The notes under the pieces are model-generated. The model searched no databases. It was not told where the DNA came from and saw only the letters and a list, made by a program, of their open reading frames with translations. Both the position numbers and the translations under genes were made by a program. A stretch of 10,088 bases of DNA from an uncultured Clostridia bacterium. Its GTDB lineage: Bacteria; Bacillota_A; Clostridia; Christensenellales; CAG-138. The stretch is from contig CAMNHT010000027.1 of assembly GCA_946539625.1 (NCBI GenBank), forward strand, positions 1 to 10,088, written 5' to 3'. Shown piece after piece: positions 1 through 6,771 of the stretch (position 1 is its first letter; each line of letters begins with the position of its first letter).

Positions 1-311
1 AACATCAGGATCGCCGAGATCGCGACCGGCACGGCAAAGATCTTCAGCCAGTGGCGATAGCGTCCGTCCGGATAGACACGCGAACCGTCGATCAATCTGC
101 CCCAGATCGGGTCGTTGATCGCGTCCCAAACGCGGGCGATGATCGTCATGATCATTACGCTTAAAACGCTGATCTCGAGAACGTCCGTATAGAACTTGTT
201 CAGAACGCTCTGCGTCAGTCCGAACACGAGACAGCTCGCGACATCGCCGAACGCGTAGCCGAGCTTGTCCTTCATCCGGATCCCGCTCGTGCGGGAAATG
301 TAAGACTCCAT
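1..311 (-). CDS. GPH-family (melibiose-type) sugar:cation symporter, N-terminal part
   Basis: Partial gene: the first 103 residues are visible and the rest runs off the left edge. It is probably an inner-membrane cation-coupled importer of a sugar or glycoside. The family is recognised from an N-terminal amphipathic stretch (KDKLGYAFGDVAS, about residues 14-26), then the WDAINDP block (residues 62-68), whose two aspartates four apart (D63, D67) match the cation-site pair of MelB, and a GRYRHWL segment after the first cytoplasmic loop. The ATG at 311 is supported by a GGAGGG ribosome site (plus-strand 319-324) seven bases upstream. It lies 18 bases downstream of the glycosidase gene with no terminator between, so the two are almost certainly co-transcribed: this protein imports the substrate that the glycosidase cleaves. 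E. coli has the same pairing, the GPH transporters YihO/YihP beside the GH31 enzyme YihQ. The substrate cannot be read from this fragment. Confidence 0.88.
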   Translation of the reverse strand, partial: MESYISRTSGIRMKDKLGYAFGDVASCLVFGLTQSVLNKFYTDVLEISVLSVMIMTIIARVWDAINDPIWGRLIDGSRVYPDGRYRHWLKIFAVPVAISAILM

Positions 312-329
312 GTTTTTACCCTCCGCTAT

Positions 330-2309
330 TTATTTGTTCAAATCCGCCGCGCGGCGGAACAGATCCTTAAATGCGCTGTCTTTTTTATAGAACACCGGCG
401 TGGTCCCCAAAGGCGCGGGCACGGTGTACTCCGCTTCGCCCGCAAATTCCTTGCCGGTCCAGAAGTCGATCCATTCGCCCTTTGGGAGGAACACCTTGCG
501 CGTCTTTGCGTGGCGCTTGATGACAGGACAGACGAAAAGGTCTTCCCCGAGGAAATAGCTGTACATATCATGGCTTGCGCCGTAGTCCATTGCCTCATAG
601 AAATCCGGACGCATGGCGGGAAGTCCCGATTTTGCGAGTTCCTCACAATGCCTGATGTACGGCTTTAATGCAACGTGGATGTTGGTGAGCCGCACCGTAT
701 GCGCCTTTACCTTCTCGGCATCGAACTGGGCGTTCGCCCACGGACGGATCGATTCGTGGCTGCGCATCAGAAGCGAGAACGTGCACATCTCCATCCAGCG
801 GGTGAACAGCTCCTCATTGCGCTTCATCTTGCCGAACGAGAAGAACCCGCCGACGTCGCAATGGATCATCGGCACGCCGGAAAAGCCCAAAGAAAAGCTT
901 GCGGGCATGACGCACGGCATGCCGTAGTCCTTTGTCGTATCGGTGTGCTGATCGCCGTTCCAGAGGATCGGCGCATAGGTCTGAATACCTACATAGCCCG
1001 AGCGCATGAAGAACATGATATCTTCTTTTCCGTATTCCTCCACCGCCTCGCGGTTCAGCTTTGCCCAAAGCACCGGCCAGTAGTTATGAAGCTCCTTCGG
1101 ATCGCCGTTATGAAGCACGCAGTCGACCGGCAGATACTCGCCGAAGTCCGCCATCCAGCCGGATACGCCGAGATCGAGCATATTCTTTTTGATGAGAACG
1201 TCCTTTGTGAACCGCACCGCCTCGGGATTGGTGAGGTCGAGCATGCCCGCGTCAAAGGTCGTAGACTTGATGTGGTAGACGCTGCCGTCCTTGCGCGTGA
1301 TCAGGTACCCTTTCTCTTTGCACTCGTTATAGAGCCGGCTGTCCTTGACAAGATACGGATTGATGTACGCAAGGAAGCGCACGCCGCGCGCATTGAGCTT
1401 TGCGATCGCGCCTTTCAGATCGGGATAAAGCTTCTCGTCGACCTCCCAGTTCCACCATACCTGCTTGCCCATGACCGTGCGGTTTTCGCCGGACCAGTCC
1501 TGGCTCCACACGCCCGAGATCTTTGCGCCCGCATCGAGCATGGCGAAGGTCTTTTCGAGGATCGTCTGCGTACCGCCCTGAATGCCGAGAATCATGCCGT
1601 CAAAGCACCAGTCGGGCAGATACTGCCGGTTTTCAACCTCCTTTGCGTACGACAGCAGCAGCGCGTCGTAGCTTTCGCCGAACGTGACGGTCATGGACTG
1701 CGGACACGCGTCGAACACGAAGGTGTACGCGTCGTCGCCGAACGTCGAAATGCCGTCGGACGCGGTGTCGAAACGGATCATCCGTCCCTTGTCCGTCACG
1801 AAAACAGGCATCGGCGCGTAGCTGCCGATCGCCGAATGCGGCTTTTCGTGATAGAGGAAACGCGGCAAAAGCGCCTTCTCGATGACCGTCTTTGCCTTGA
1901 TATGCTCGGACACGAAGTTCACGACCGCTTCGCCGCGAAGATTCGTCTTGCGATACTGCTCGCCGCCGCCGAACACGGCTTCATGCGTAATTGCCGGAAG
2001 CCGGAATTCATACGCCCAGCCCGCTTCGCCGGAGAACGAAAGCTTTACGCCATCCGCCCGTTCGGTCACGGTCACGGATAGGCTGTGCCCCTTTGCGGAA
2101 AGCACGAAGGTGTCGCCGTTTTCGGCGATTTCGGTCAGCGGGACTCGCTCGACCTCCGTCACGGTCTCTTTGACCGTGCCGCGATCGGCTTCATACGTTT
2201 TTTCGCGGCGGACCGCCGTGAGAAAGGAATGTTCGGGTGAATGCGAAAGGATCTCATGATCGTTGAACGCGAGCGTCCAACTGTCGGACTGAATACATGA
2301 TGACAGCAT
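330..2309 (-). CDS. GH31 alpha-glycosidase, YihQ (sulfoquinovosidase)-like but with altered sulfonate pocket
   Basis: A 659-residue retaining alpha-glycosidase, probably cytoplasmic because no convincing signal peptide is visible. Clear GH31 blocks are GVWSQDW (266-272), FLAYINPY (312-319), GWMADFGEYLP (384-394), with D388 aligning to the YihQ nucleophile D405, and WNGDQ (450-454), with D453 aligning to the acid/base D472. Similarity to E. coli YihQ is strong around both sites. By my hand alignment the sulfoquinovose-recognition set Q262/Q288/R301/W304/Y508 becomes Q244/Q270/Q283/W286/F489. The sulfonate-contacting Arg and Tyr are therefore replaced, and a true sulfoquinovosidase is doubtful. 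A non-sulfonated alpha-glucoside or related glycoside is more likely. The ATG at 2309 follows an AAGGGG ribosome site and a promoter at 2336-2365. It is the first gene of an operon with the GPH symporter. I am sure of the family and unsure of the substrate. Confidence 0.9.
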   Translation of the reverse strand: MLSSCIQSDSWTLAFNDHEILSHSPEHSFLTAVRREKTYEADRGTVKETVTEVERVPLTEIAENGDTFVLSAKGHSLSVTVTERADGVKLSFSGEAGWAYEFRLPAITHEAVFGGGEQYRKTNLRGEAVVNFVSEHIKAKTVIEKALLPRFLYHEKPHSAIGSYAPMPVFVTDKGRMIRFDTASDGISTFGDDAYTFVFDACPQSMTVTFGESYDALLLSYAKEVENRQYLPDWCFDGMILGIQGGTQTILEKTFAMLDAGAKISGVWSQDWSGENRTVMGKQVWWNWEVDEKLYPDLKGAIAKLNARGVRFLAYINPYLVKDSRLYNECKEKGYLITRKDGSVYHIKSTTFDAGMLDLTNPEAVRFTKDVLIKKNMLDLGVSGWMADFGEYLPVDCVLHNGDPKELHNYWPVLWAKLNREAVEEYGKEDIMFFMRSGYVGIQTYAPILWNGDQHTDTTKDYGMPCVMPASFSLGFSGVPMIHCDVGGFFSFGKMKRNEELFTRWMEMCTFSLLMRSHESIRPWANAQFDAEKVKAHTVRLTNIHVALKPYIRHCEELAKSGLPAMRPDFYEAMDYGASHDMYSYFLGEDLFVCPVIKRHAKTRKVFLPKGEWIDFWTGKEFAGEAEYTVPAPLGTTPVFYKKDSAFKDLFRRAADLNK

Positions 2310-2319
2310 AAGTACCCCT

Positions 2320-2336
2320 TGAAACGCTTTTTTTCA
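2320..2336. promoter_or_regulatory. possible operator at the GH31 transcription start
   Basis: A short interrupted palindrome, TGAAA, seven bases, TTTCA, lies around the expected transcription start of the glycosidase operon and touches the -10 box. Its place and GAAA/TTTC arms would suit a sugar-responsive LacI-type repressor. However, the arms are only five bases, partly in a T-rich run, and no regulator gene is in the window. It is weak evidence on its own. Confidence 0.2.
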
Positions 2337-2365
2337 TGATACAGGAAAAGCCCGCGCCGTGTCAA
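2336..2365 (-). promoter_or_regulatory. sigma-A-type promoter of the glycosidase-symporter operon
   Basis: Read on the minus strand there is a perfect -35 box TTGACA (plus-strand 2360-2365), an 18-base spacer and a -10 box TATCAT (2336-2341). The start would fall near 2329, giving a leader of about 20 bases that carries the AAGGGG ribosome site. The -35 box lies within the loop of the terminator that ends the upstream transporter gene. Confidence 0.6.
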
Positions 2366-2384
2366 GCCAAACGGGCGGGCTTTT
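2346..2384 (-). terminator. intrinsic terminator after the YfcC-family transporter gene
   Basis: A ten-base perfect inverted repeat, AAAAGCCCGC (2346-2355) and GCGGGCTTTT (2375-2384), can gain three more pairs (CCG/CGG) past one bulged base. It begins 10 bases past the stop codon of the transporter gene. The T-run on the transcript is only four bases, so efficiency may be moderate. Because it is flanked by A and T runs it could work in both directions, but no plus-strand gene ends here. Confidence 0.65.
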
Positions 2385-2393
2385 GCGAAAGAA

Positions 2394-3827
2394 TCAGTAT
2401 CCGAGTGTAATTCCGAGGGCGACGAACGCAATAACAAGCGCCAAGTTGATAAGAAACAGCGGCAAGCTCTTTTTCACCCACTTGAAGTAATCGACGCCGA
2501 TCATGGAAAGCGAGATCAAAAGCACCGGCGACGTCGGAAACAGCACATTCGTGTAGCCGTCCGCAAAGGTGTAGATCAGAACAAGCATCTGCTTACTGAG
2601 AGGCACCGTCACGACCGCAAGCATGCCCATGACGAGGATCGCCTTTGCCGTCGAGGACGAGATAAAGAACTCAAGTACAAGGATGATCGCGTACAGTACG
2701 AGCGCGACGACAAACGGGCTGTGTCCGGATACGAGCATGTTGATCGAGTGCACGATCGTCGGCATGATCGCGCCTTCGTCGAAGATGTACTTTACCGATG
2801 ACGCGAGCGCAATGAACACGATGGTCGGCAGCGTGCTGACGACTCCTTTTAAGAAACTTTTCAGAACCGGCTTCGCGGCCTTTGCGGAAAGGAAGCCGGC
2901 GAGCAGTCCGAAAATCAGGAAGTACGCGATCAGCACAACGACCGTATAATCGCGAAGCGCCGAAAGCGCAGAGCATGTGATAATGAGCCCGAGACAGACG
3001 AGCAGGAATACGATGTATACGAGCCGGATGCGCTTTTCGTCCCGCGGCGCGGGCGCGTTCGCTTCATCCGATCTGCCTGCGGCGCGCAAAGCTTCGTCGT
3101 GCGCAAGCGTCAGGCTTGCCTGCGGGTCCTTTTTAAGCTTCTTCACGTACAGGAAAACGAAGCCCAGCAGCAGCGCGTACATCACGGCGAAGATAACGAT
3201 GCGATACCAGATGTGTTCCATCGGGTTTGCGCCGATGATCTCGCTTGCCAATAGCACCGTAAACGGGTTTGTGATCGCGCTTGCAAAGCCGAACCCGCAG
3301 GCGATGATGCACACGAGAAAGCCCGTAAACGAGTCGTAGCCGATCAGCACGCAAAGCGCCGTGACAATCGGCAGCATGGAAAGCATCTCCTCAAAAAGAC
3401 CGAGGAACGCCCCGAACGCCATGAAGACCAGTGCGATCATGCAAAGAAGCAGCGCGCGGCGCTTTTGAAACCGTTTTGCGACCGTGCCGACCAACGCGCG
3501 GATGCCGCCGACGTCATTCATCACCTGAAACGCCGCAAAGACTGTAACGAGGAACAGCGACAGCATGATGAGCGTCAGCCCGTTCGACGAGCCGAACACA
3601 AGGATCGGCGCCAAAAGCCCTTTCCACACCGGAATGCCCTTTACGCCTTCAACAGGCTGATAGACGGAAAAGTCCGTCGTACCGTCCGATAGCGTCCCGA
3701 ATTCGCCCTTCGGGATCACGTACGTCAGCACGATTGCCGCAAGCATCAGTATGAACAACAGCACCACGACCTCGATAAACGTCTTGGTCGACAGATTGAT
3801 CAGCGTTTTATTCTTTTGTTTTTCCAT
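2394..3827 (-). CDS. YfcC/DcuC-family membrane transporter
   Basis: A 477-residue, highly hydrophobic protein with about a dozen membrane segments and a charged central loop (about residues 225-265). The family (C4-dicarboxylate anaerobic carrier, DcuC/YfcC type) is recognised from the GFGFASAITNPFT block (178-190), the GLFEEML segment (143-149) and a matching block near the C-terminus (FPTSPVLLISLSMIGV). Members carry dicarboxylates, and some carry basic amino acids (ArcD-type arginine/ornithine exchangers), so the substrate is open. I place the start at the ATG at 3827, seven bases after an AAGGAG site, not at the in-frame GTG at 3830, which is too close to that site. The gene overlaps the end of the upstream acyltransferase gene by 20 bases, which implies one transcript and probable translational coupling. 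It sits beside a lysine-degradation locus, so a role in lysine or end-product transport is possible but unproven. Confidence 0.85.
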   Translation of the reverse strand: MEKQKNKTLINLSTKTFIEVVVLLFILMLAAIVLTYVIPKGEFGTLSDGTTDFSVYQPVEGVKGIPVWKGLLAPILVFGSSNGLTLIMLSLFLVTVFAAFQVMNDVGGIRALVGTVAKRFQKRRALLLCMIALVFMAFGAFLGLFEEMLSMLPIVTALCVLIGYDSFTGFLVCIIACGFGFASAITNPFTVLLASEIIGANPMEHIWYRIVIFAVMYALLLGFVFLYVKKLKKDPQASLTLAHDEALRAAGRSDEANAPAPRDEKRIRLVYIVFLLVCLGLIITCSALSALRDYTVVVLIAYFLIFGLLAGFLSAKAAKPVLKSFLKGVVSTLPTIVFIALASSVKYIFDEGAIMPTIVHSINMLVSGHSPFVVALVLYAIILVLEFFISSSTAKAILVMGMLAVVTVPLSKQMLVLIYTFADGYTNVLFPTSPVLLISLSMIGVDYFKWVKKSLPLFLINLALVIAFVALGITLGY

Positions 3828-5664
3828 CACGCATCTCCTTAATGAGATCGACGATCAGTGCCCAGCGCACGACCTGCCGACGGTTTTCGGTCGGATAGAA
3901 ATAGTACTGGTCCCCGTTATAATAGGTCTCAAACTCCGTGTTCACAGAGAACGGCAGCGCGGGCAACGCATCAAAGCCGACTAAGAAGCTTCCGCTTTCG
4001 GAACGGTAGAAAAATCCCTCTTTTGTCAGCGTGCAATGCCCATTCTCTTTGGTCTTGTACCTGCCCGTATCACGGAAGATCACGGTATCGACGTCAGTTT
4101 CAAGATGCAGATCCGCAAGCTCCGATTTTTCAAGCTCTTTGATCTTCGCATAGTACGCGCCGATGGAGCCCGGCTCACCGTCAAACAGATACCGTTCGTT
4201 CAGCCGGTGCGTTTTTCCGCAGGCGGAACAGGTGAGCTCGTTTCCCGCGCCGATCGTGGTATACAGCGCGCCGCAGTCAGCGCAGCGGTAGAGGATATTT
4301 TCGAGACCCTTTGCCTTGTTCTTTTGCTTGTACGTATTGATCGGCTCGACAGATTCGTCAAACGCGAGCGATTCGTCGATCAGCCGGTTCAGCGCGTCGT
4401 CGGTCATGGCTGTAATCTCGTCTTTTGTGATGACGCGCTCGGCGGAAACATACACGTCCGAGCGGAAAAACGCCTTGCGCCACTTGGGCTTCGCAAAGTA
4501 GGAGCCGCGGATCTTCACGATCACAAGATCGGTTTTGAGACGCCGATAGAACGCCGCGCTCTTGTCGACGATCGGATAACTGCGTCCGTCGACCGAAAGG
4601 CGCGCCTCCGGAAAGATGACGACCGGATAGCCTTTTTTGAGCATGCGCATGATCTGCACCGGCACGGAAAGGTCCGGACAGAAAAGCTTTTTCGGGATCA
4701 CGCCGGCATTTGCCGCCGCCTTGCGAAGCAGCGGATGCGAAATGTAATGCTTGTTCACGACGTACGACGGGTTCGCTCTGGCATTATTGAACAGGCGATT
4801 CATGTAGTACATGTCGAAGAATGATTCGTGGTTGCAGAGCGCAATGTACGGTGTCGGAAGATCTCTGATCTTCGCGTCGTCGACGTGAAGCTTCACGCGC
4901 GGACGGCAGAACCAATGCAGCACGGTAAAAAAGCCGGTAAGATACACCGAGTCCGGCGTCCCTGCATTTTGGCGAAGAAAGACCTTGTTGAGAAACAGAA
5001 GCAGCAGCGCGATGAGAACGCCCGCAAGTCCGATGATGATGAGGACCAGAAGCCACAGCGGAAGATCGTTTCGGATGAAATACCGCGCCGCCATGCCCAT
5101 GAGGTTAGACGTGACGATCGACGGAATGACGCCGGTCGCAACGGTGAAGATGTAGCGGGAATACTTCATTTTGCGGTAGCTGCCGTAATAGCAGATCGCG
5201 CCGAACGGGATCAGCGGCATGATAAACAAAAGGTACAGAAGAAGCTGCGTTCCGCGGTCTTTTTTGACCCTTGCGGCAAGCTTTTCGATCTTTCTCTCGT
5301 TCTTTTCAAACGCCTCGCTGGAAAACCGGAACGTCGTGACCAGCACATAGATGATCGTTGCGCCGAGACACGCGCCGATATCACAAAGAAGAAGCGCGAT
5401 ATAGAACGGATAGCTGAGCCCTGACGAGATCTGGATGAATTCCGCCGGAATGAAGATGACGACCTCCTGCAGCGCTTCGACCAGAACGACGGACAGGATC
5501 CCGAGCACGCCCTTGTCGACAAGAAGCTCCTTTGCGCCTTCGACGTCGTTTGCGATCTCCAGGCGAATGAACGGGATCAGGATGTCGGAAAGGAACAGCG
5601 CGAACAGCGCAAGGGCGACGATCACCGATACGAGGATGATGATCCTTTGCGTCGATTTTTTCAT
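3808..5664 (-). CDS. Fusion protein: VTT/DedA-like membrane domain + PlsC-like acyltransferase + zinc ribbon
   Basis: A 618-residue membrane protein with three parts. Residues 1-230 hold a signal-anchor-like first helix and several membrane segments resembling the TVP38/TMEM64 (VTT, SNARE-associated) family: FIPAEFIQISSG (71-82) and the MPLIPFGAICYYGS region (149-162). Residues 240-400 resemble glycerolipid acyltransferases, with the catalytic HX4D motif in NHESFFD (278-284) and the FPEARLS block (351-357) in place of the usual FPEGTRS. Residues 460-482 form a CxxC...CxxC zinc ribbon (C461, C464, C479, C482), followed by a tail of unknown fold. The likely job is acylating a lysophospholipid or similar lipid at the membrane; the VTT part may move lipid between leaflets, since relatives are scramblases or flippases. 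The variant motif III, lacking the usual Arg, suggests an acceptor other than glycerol-phosphate-type lysophosphatidate. A strong GGAGG site precedes the ATG. It is the first gene of a two-gene operon. Confidence 0.82.
   Translation of the reverse strand: MKKSTQRIIILVSVIVALALFALFLSDILIPFIRLEIANDVEGAKELLVDKGVLGILSVVLVEALQEVVIFIPAEFIQISSGLSYPFYIALLLCDIGACLGATIIYVLVTTFRFSSEAFEKNERKIEKLAARVKKDRGTQLLLYLLFIMPLIPFGAICYYGSYRKMKYSRYIFTVATGVIPSIVTSNLMGMAARYFIRNDLPLWLLVLIIIGLAGVLIALLLLFLNKVFLRQNAGTPDSVYLTGFFTVLHWFCRPRVKLHVDDAKIRDLPTPYIALCNHESFFDMYYMNRLFNNARANPSYVVNKHYISHPLLRKAAANAGVIPKKLFCPDLSVPVQIMRMLKKGYPVVIFPEARLSVDGRSYPIVDKSAAFYRRLKTDLVIVKIRGSYFAKPKWRKAFFRSDVYVSAERVITKDEITAMTDDALNRLIDESLAFDESVEPINTYKQKNKAKGLENILYRCADCGALYTTIGAGNELTCSACGKTHRLNERYLFDGEPGSIGAYYAKIKELEKSELADLHLETDVDTVIFRDTGRYKTKENGHCTLTKEGFFYRSESGSFLVGFDALPALPFSVNTEFETYYNGDQYYFYPTENRRQVVRWALIVDLIKEMRDGKTKE
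3835..3840 (-). promoter_or_regulatory. ribosome binding site deciding the transporter start
   Basis: AAGGAG on the minus strand lies inside the last codons of the acyltransferase gene. It is seven bases from the ATG at 3827 but only four from the in-frame GTG at 3830, so the ATG is the better start. Its position inside the upstream gene suits coupled translation. Confidence 0.65.
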
Positions 5665-5712
5665 ACGCTTCCCCTCCTTTCCTTCGAAAAGATGTACAAC
5701 AAATAATGGAAT

Positions 5713-5741
5713 ATTGTATTATAGAACGGTTCTTTTGTCAA
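5713..5741 (-). promoter_or_regulatory. strong promoter of the acyltransferase-transporter operon
   Basis: On the minus strand a perfect TTGACA (plus-strand 5736-5741), a 17-base spacer and TACAAT (5713-5718) form a near-consensus housekeeping promoter. A TATAAT overlapping the -10 region would leave a spacer of only 12 bases and is not the likely box. The leader to the ATG at 5664 is about 40 bases and ends in a strong ribosome site. No riboswitch or clear operator is visible in it. Confidence 0.75.
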
Positions 5742-5773
5742 CCGAGCGCAGGCGCGTCGGCGGAACGGCTCTT

Positions 5774-5808
5774 TTGCTCTTTTCTTTTTGTTTCGGATAT
5801 GATATGAT
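5774..5808 (+). promoter_or_regulatory. probable weak promoter of kamBC
   Basis: Two overlapping TATGAT -10 boxes (5798-5803 and 5803-5808) lie downstream of a T-rich stretch containing TTGCTC (5774-5779, 18 bases before the first box). The -35 match is poor. Transcription would start near 5810-5815, at or after the ATG at 5812, which supports the internal start at 5842 for kamB. It is divergent from the acyltransferase promoter, with about 33 bases between the two -35 regions. Confidence 0.45.
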
Positions 5809-5827
5809 GAAATGAATGAATTGATAC

Positions 5828-5834
5828 AAAGGGG
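5828..5834 (+). promoter_or_regulatory. ribosome binding site deciding the kamB start
   Basis: AAAGGGG lies seven bases before the ATG at 5842. The in-frame ATG at 5812 has no purine-rich site in front of it, so the shorter protein is preferred. Confidence 0.65.
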
Positions 5835-5841
5835 CGTTCGG

Positions 5842-6771
5842 ATGCAGACAGCGCTTTGGGAAAGCATCTACCGCACAAGGACTTTATCCATCGTCGGTAT
5901 GTGCAAAAACGCGGGCAAAACGACCGTGCTGAACCGGCTTTTACAGGAGTCGCGCGGTCGTGTGCTCGGGCTTACCTCGATCGGACGGGACGGTGAATCC
6001 ACGGACGTCGTGACCGGCACGGAAAAGCCCGGCATCGAGGTTTCGGAAGGCATGCTCTTTGCGACCGCAAAGGATATGCTTTCTCTTTGCGATGTCACGC
6101 TGGAGATTGTGTATACAACGGGCATTCCGACGCCTTTGGGCGAGGTCGTGCTCGTCCGCGCAAGAAGCGCCGGAAACGTGCAGCTTGCGGGTCCTTCGAT
6201 CACCTCGCAGCTCAAAACCGTTTCGGACCTGTTCTTTTCGCACGGTGCGGAACAGGTCATCATCGACGGCGCGCTCGGCAGAAAATCGCTCGGCGCACGG
6301 ACGGTCGCGGAGGGTGTGATCCTGTGTACAGGCGCAAGTTATGATATGCGGATAGAAAAGGTCGTTTCGGACACCGCAAACATCTTCCGCATCATGCAGC
6401 TCAAAAAAGCGGAGACCGTTCCGCAGGAAAGCGACAAGCCGCTTGACGAGATGTTGAAAGCATCCCATGAGGCGCTGATCCCGGGCGCGCTCACCGACGC
6501 CGCGGTCGTCCCGCTTCTGAGAAGCGGCGTCATGCGAAACGTGCGGCTCGTTGTGAAGGATCCGAGTAAGGTGCTTCTGTCGCCCGACACGCTTGACAAG
6601 CTTTCTGTCCGAAACGTCACGCTCGAAACAGTCGAAGCGGCGAAGGTCCTTTGCGTAACGATCAATCCCGTTTCCGCCTACGGCTGGAAGTTTGACCCGG
6701 AGGCGTTTCGAAAAGCCATGCAGGCCGCTGTCGACGTACCCGTCATCAATGTAAAGGAGGCGCTTTCATGA
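5842..6771 (+). CDS. kamB: KamB-like P-loop protein, putative lysine 5,6-aminomutase accessory/reactivation factor
   Basis: A 309-residue soluble protein with a Walker A loop GMCKNAGKT (19-27) near the N-terminus and a Walker-B-like VIIDGALGR (139-147), so it should bind ATP or GTP. It is named from its pairing with a MutS-like gene beside lysine-fermentation genes. This pair (kamB, kamC) recurs in lysine clusters of clostridia and fusobacteria, and similar pairs occur beside ornithine aminomutase. Its biochemical role has not, to my knowledge, been settled; helping to reload or reactivate the B12- and PLP-dependent lysine 5,6-aminomutase is the usual suggestion. The start at 5842 is chosen from the ribosome site. 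An in-frame ATG at 5812 would add ten residues but lies at the probable transcription start. The stop overlaps the kamC start by four bases (ATGA), so the two products are probably made together. kamA, which often precedes kamB, is absent here. Confidence 0.75.
   Translation: MQTALWESIYRTRTLSIVGMCKNAGKTTVLNRLLQESRGRVLGLTSIGRDGESTDVVTGTEKPGIEVSEGMLFATAKDMLSLCDVTLEIVYTTGIPTPLGEVVLVRARSAGNVQLAGPSITSQLKTVSDLFFSHGAEQVIIDGALGRKSLGARTVAEGVILCTGASYDMRIEKVVSDTANIFRIMQLKKAETVPQESDKPLDEMLKASHEALIPGALTDAAVVPLLRSGVMRNVRLVVKDPSKVLLSPDTLDKLSVRNVTLETVEAAKVLCVTINPVSAYGWKFDPEAFRKAMQAAVDVPVINVKEALS

Noticed and set aside
675..2081. Long plus-strand open frame of 468 codons opposite the GH31 gene
   Set aside because: It is an antisense shadow: rich in H, R, D and A with no domain, and the opposite strand has a clear GH31 enzyme with catalytic motifs.
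4036..4824. Plus-strand open frame of 262 codons opposite the acyltransferase fusion
   Set aside because: Its composition is typical of antisense frames; the minus strand carries the HX4D and zinc-ribbon motifs.
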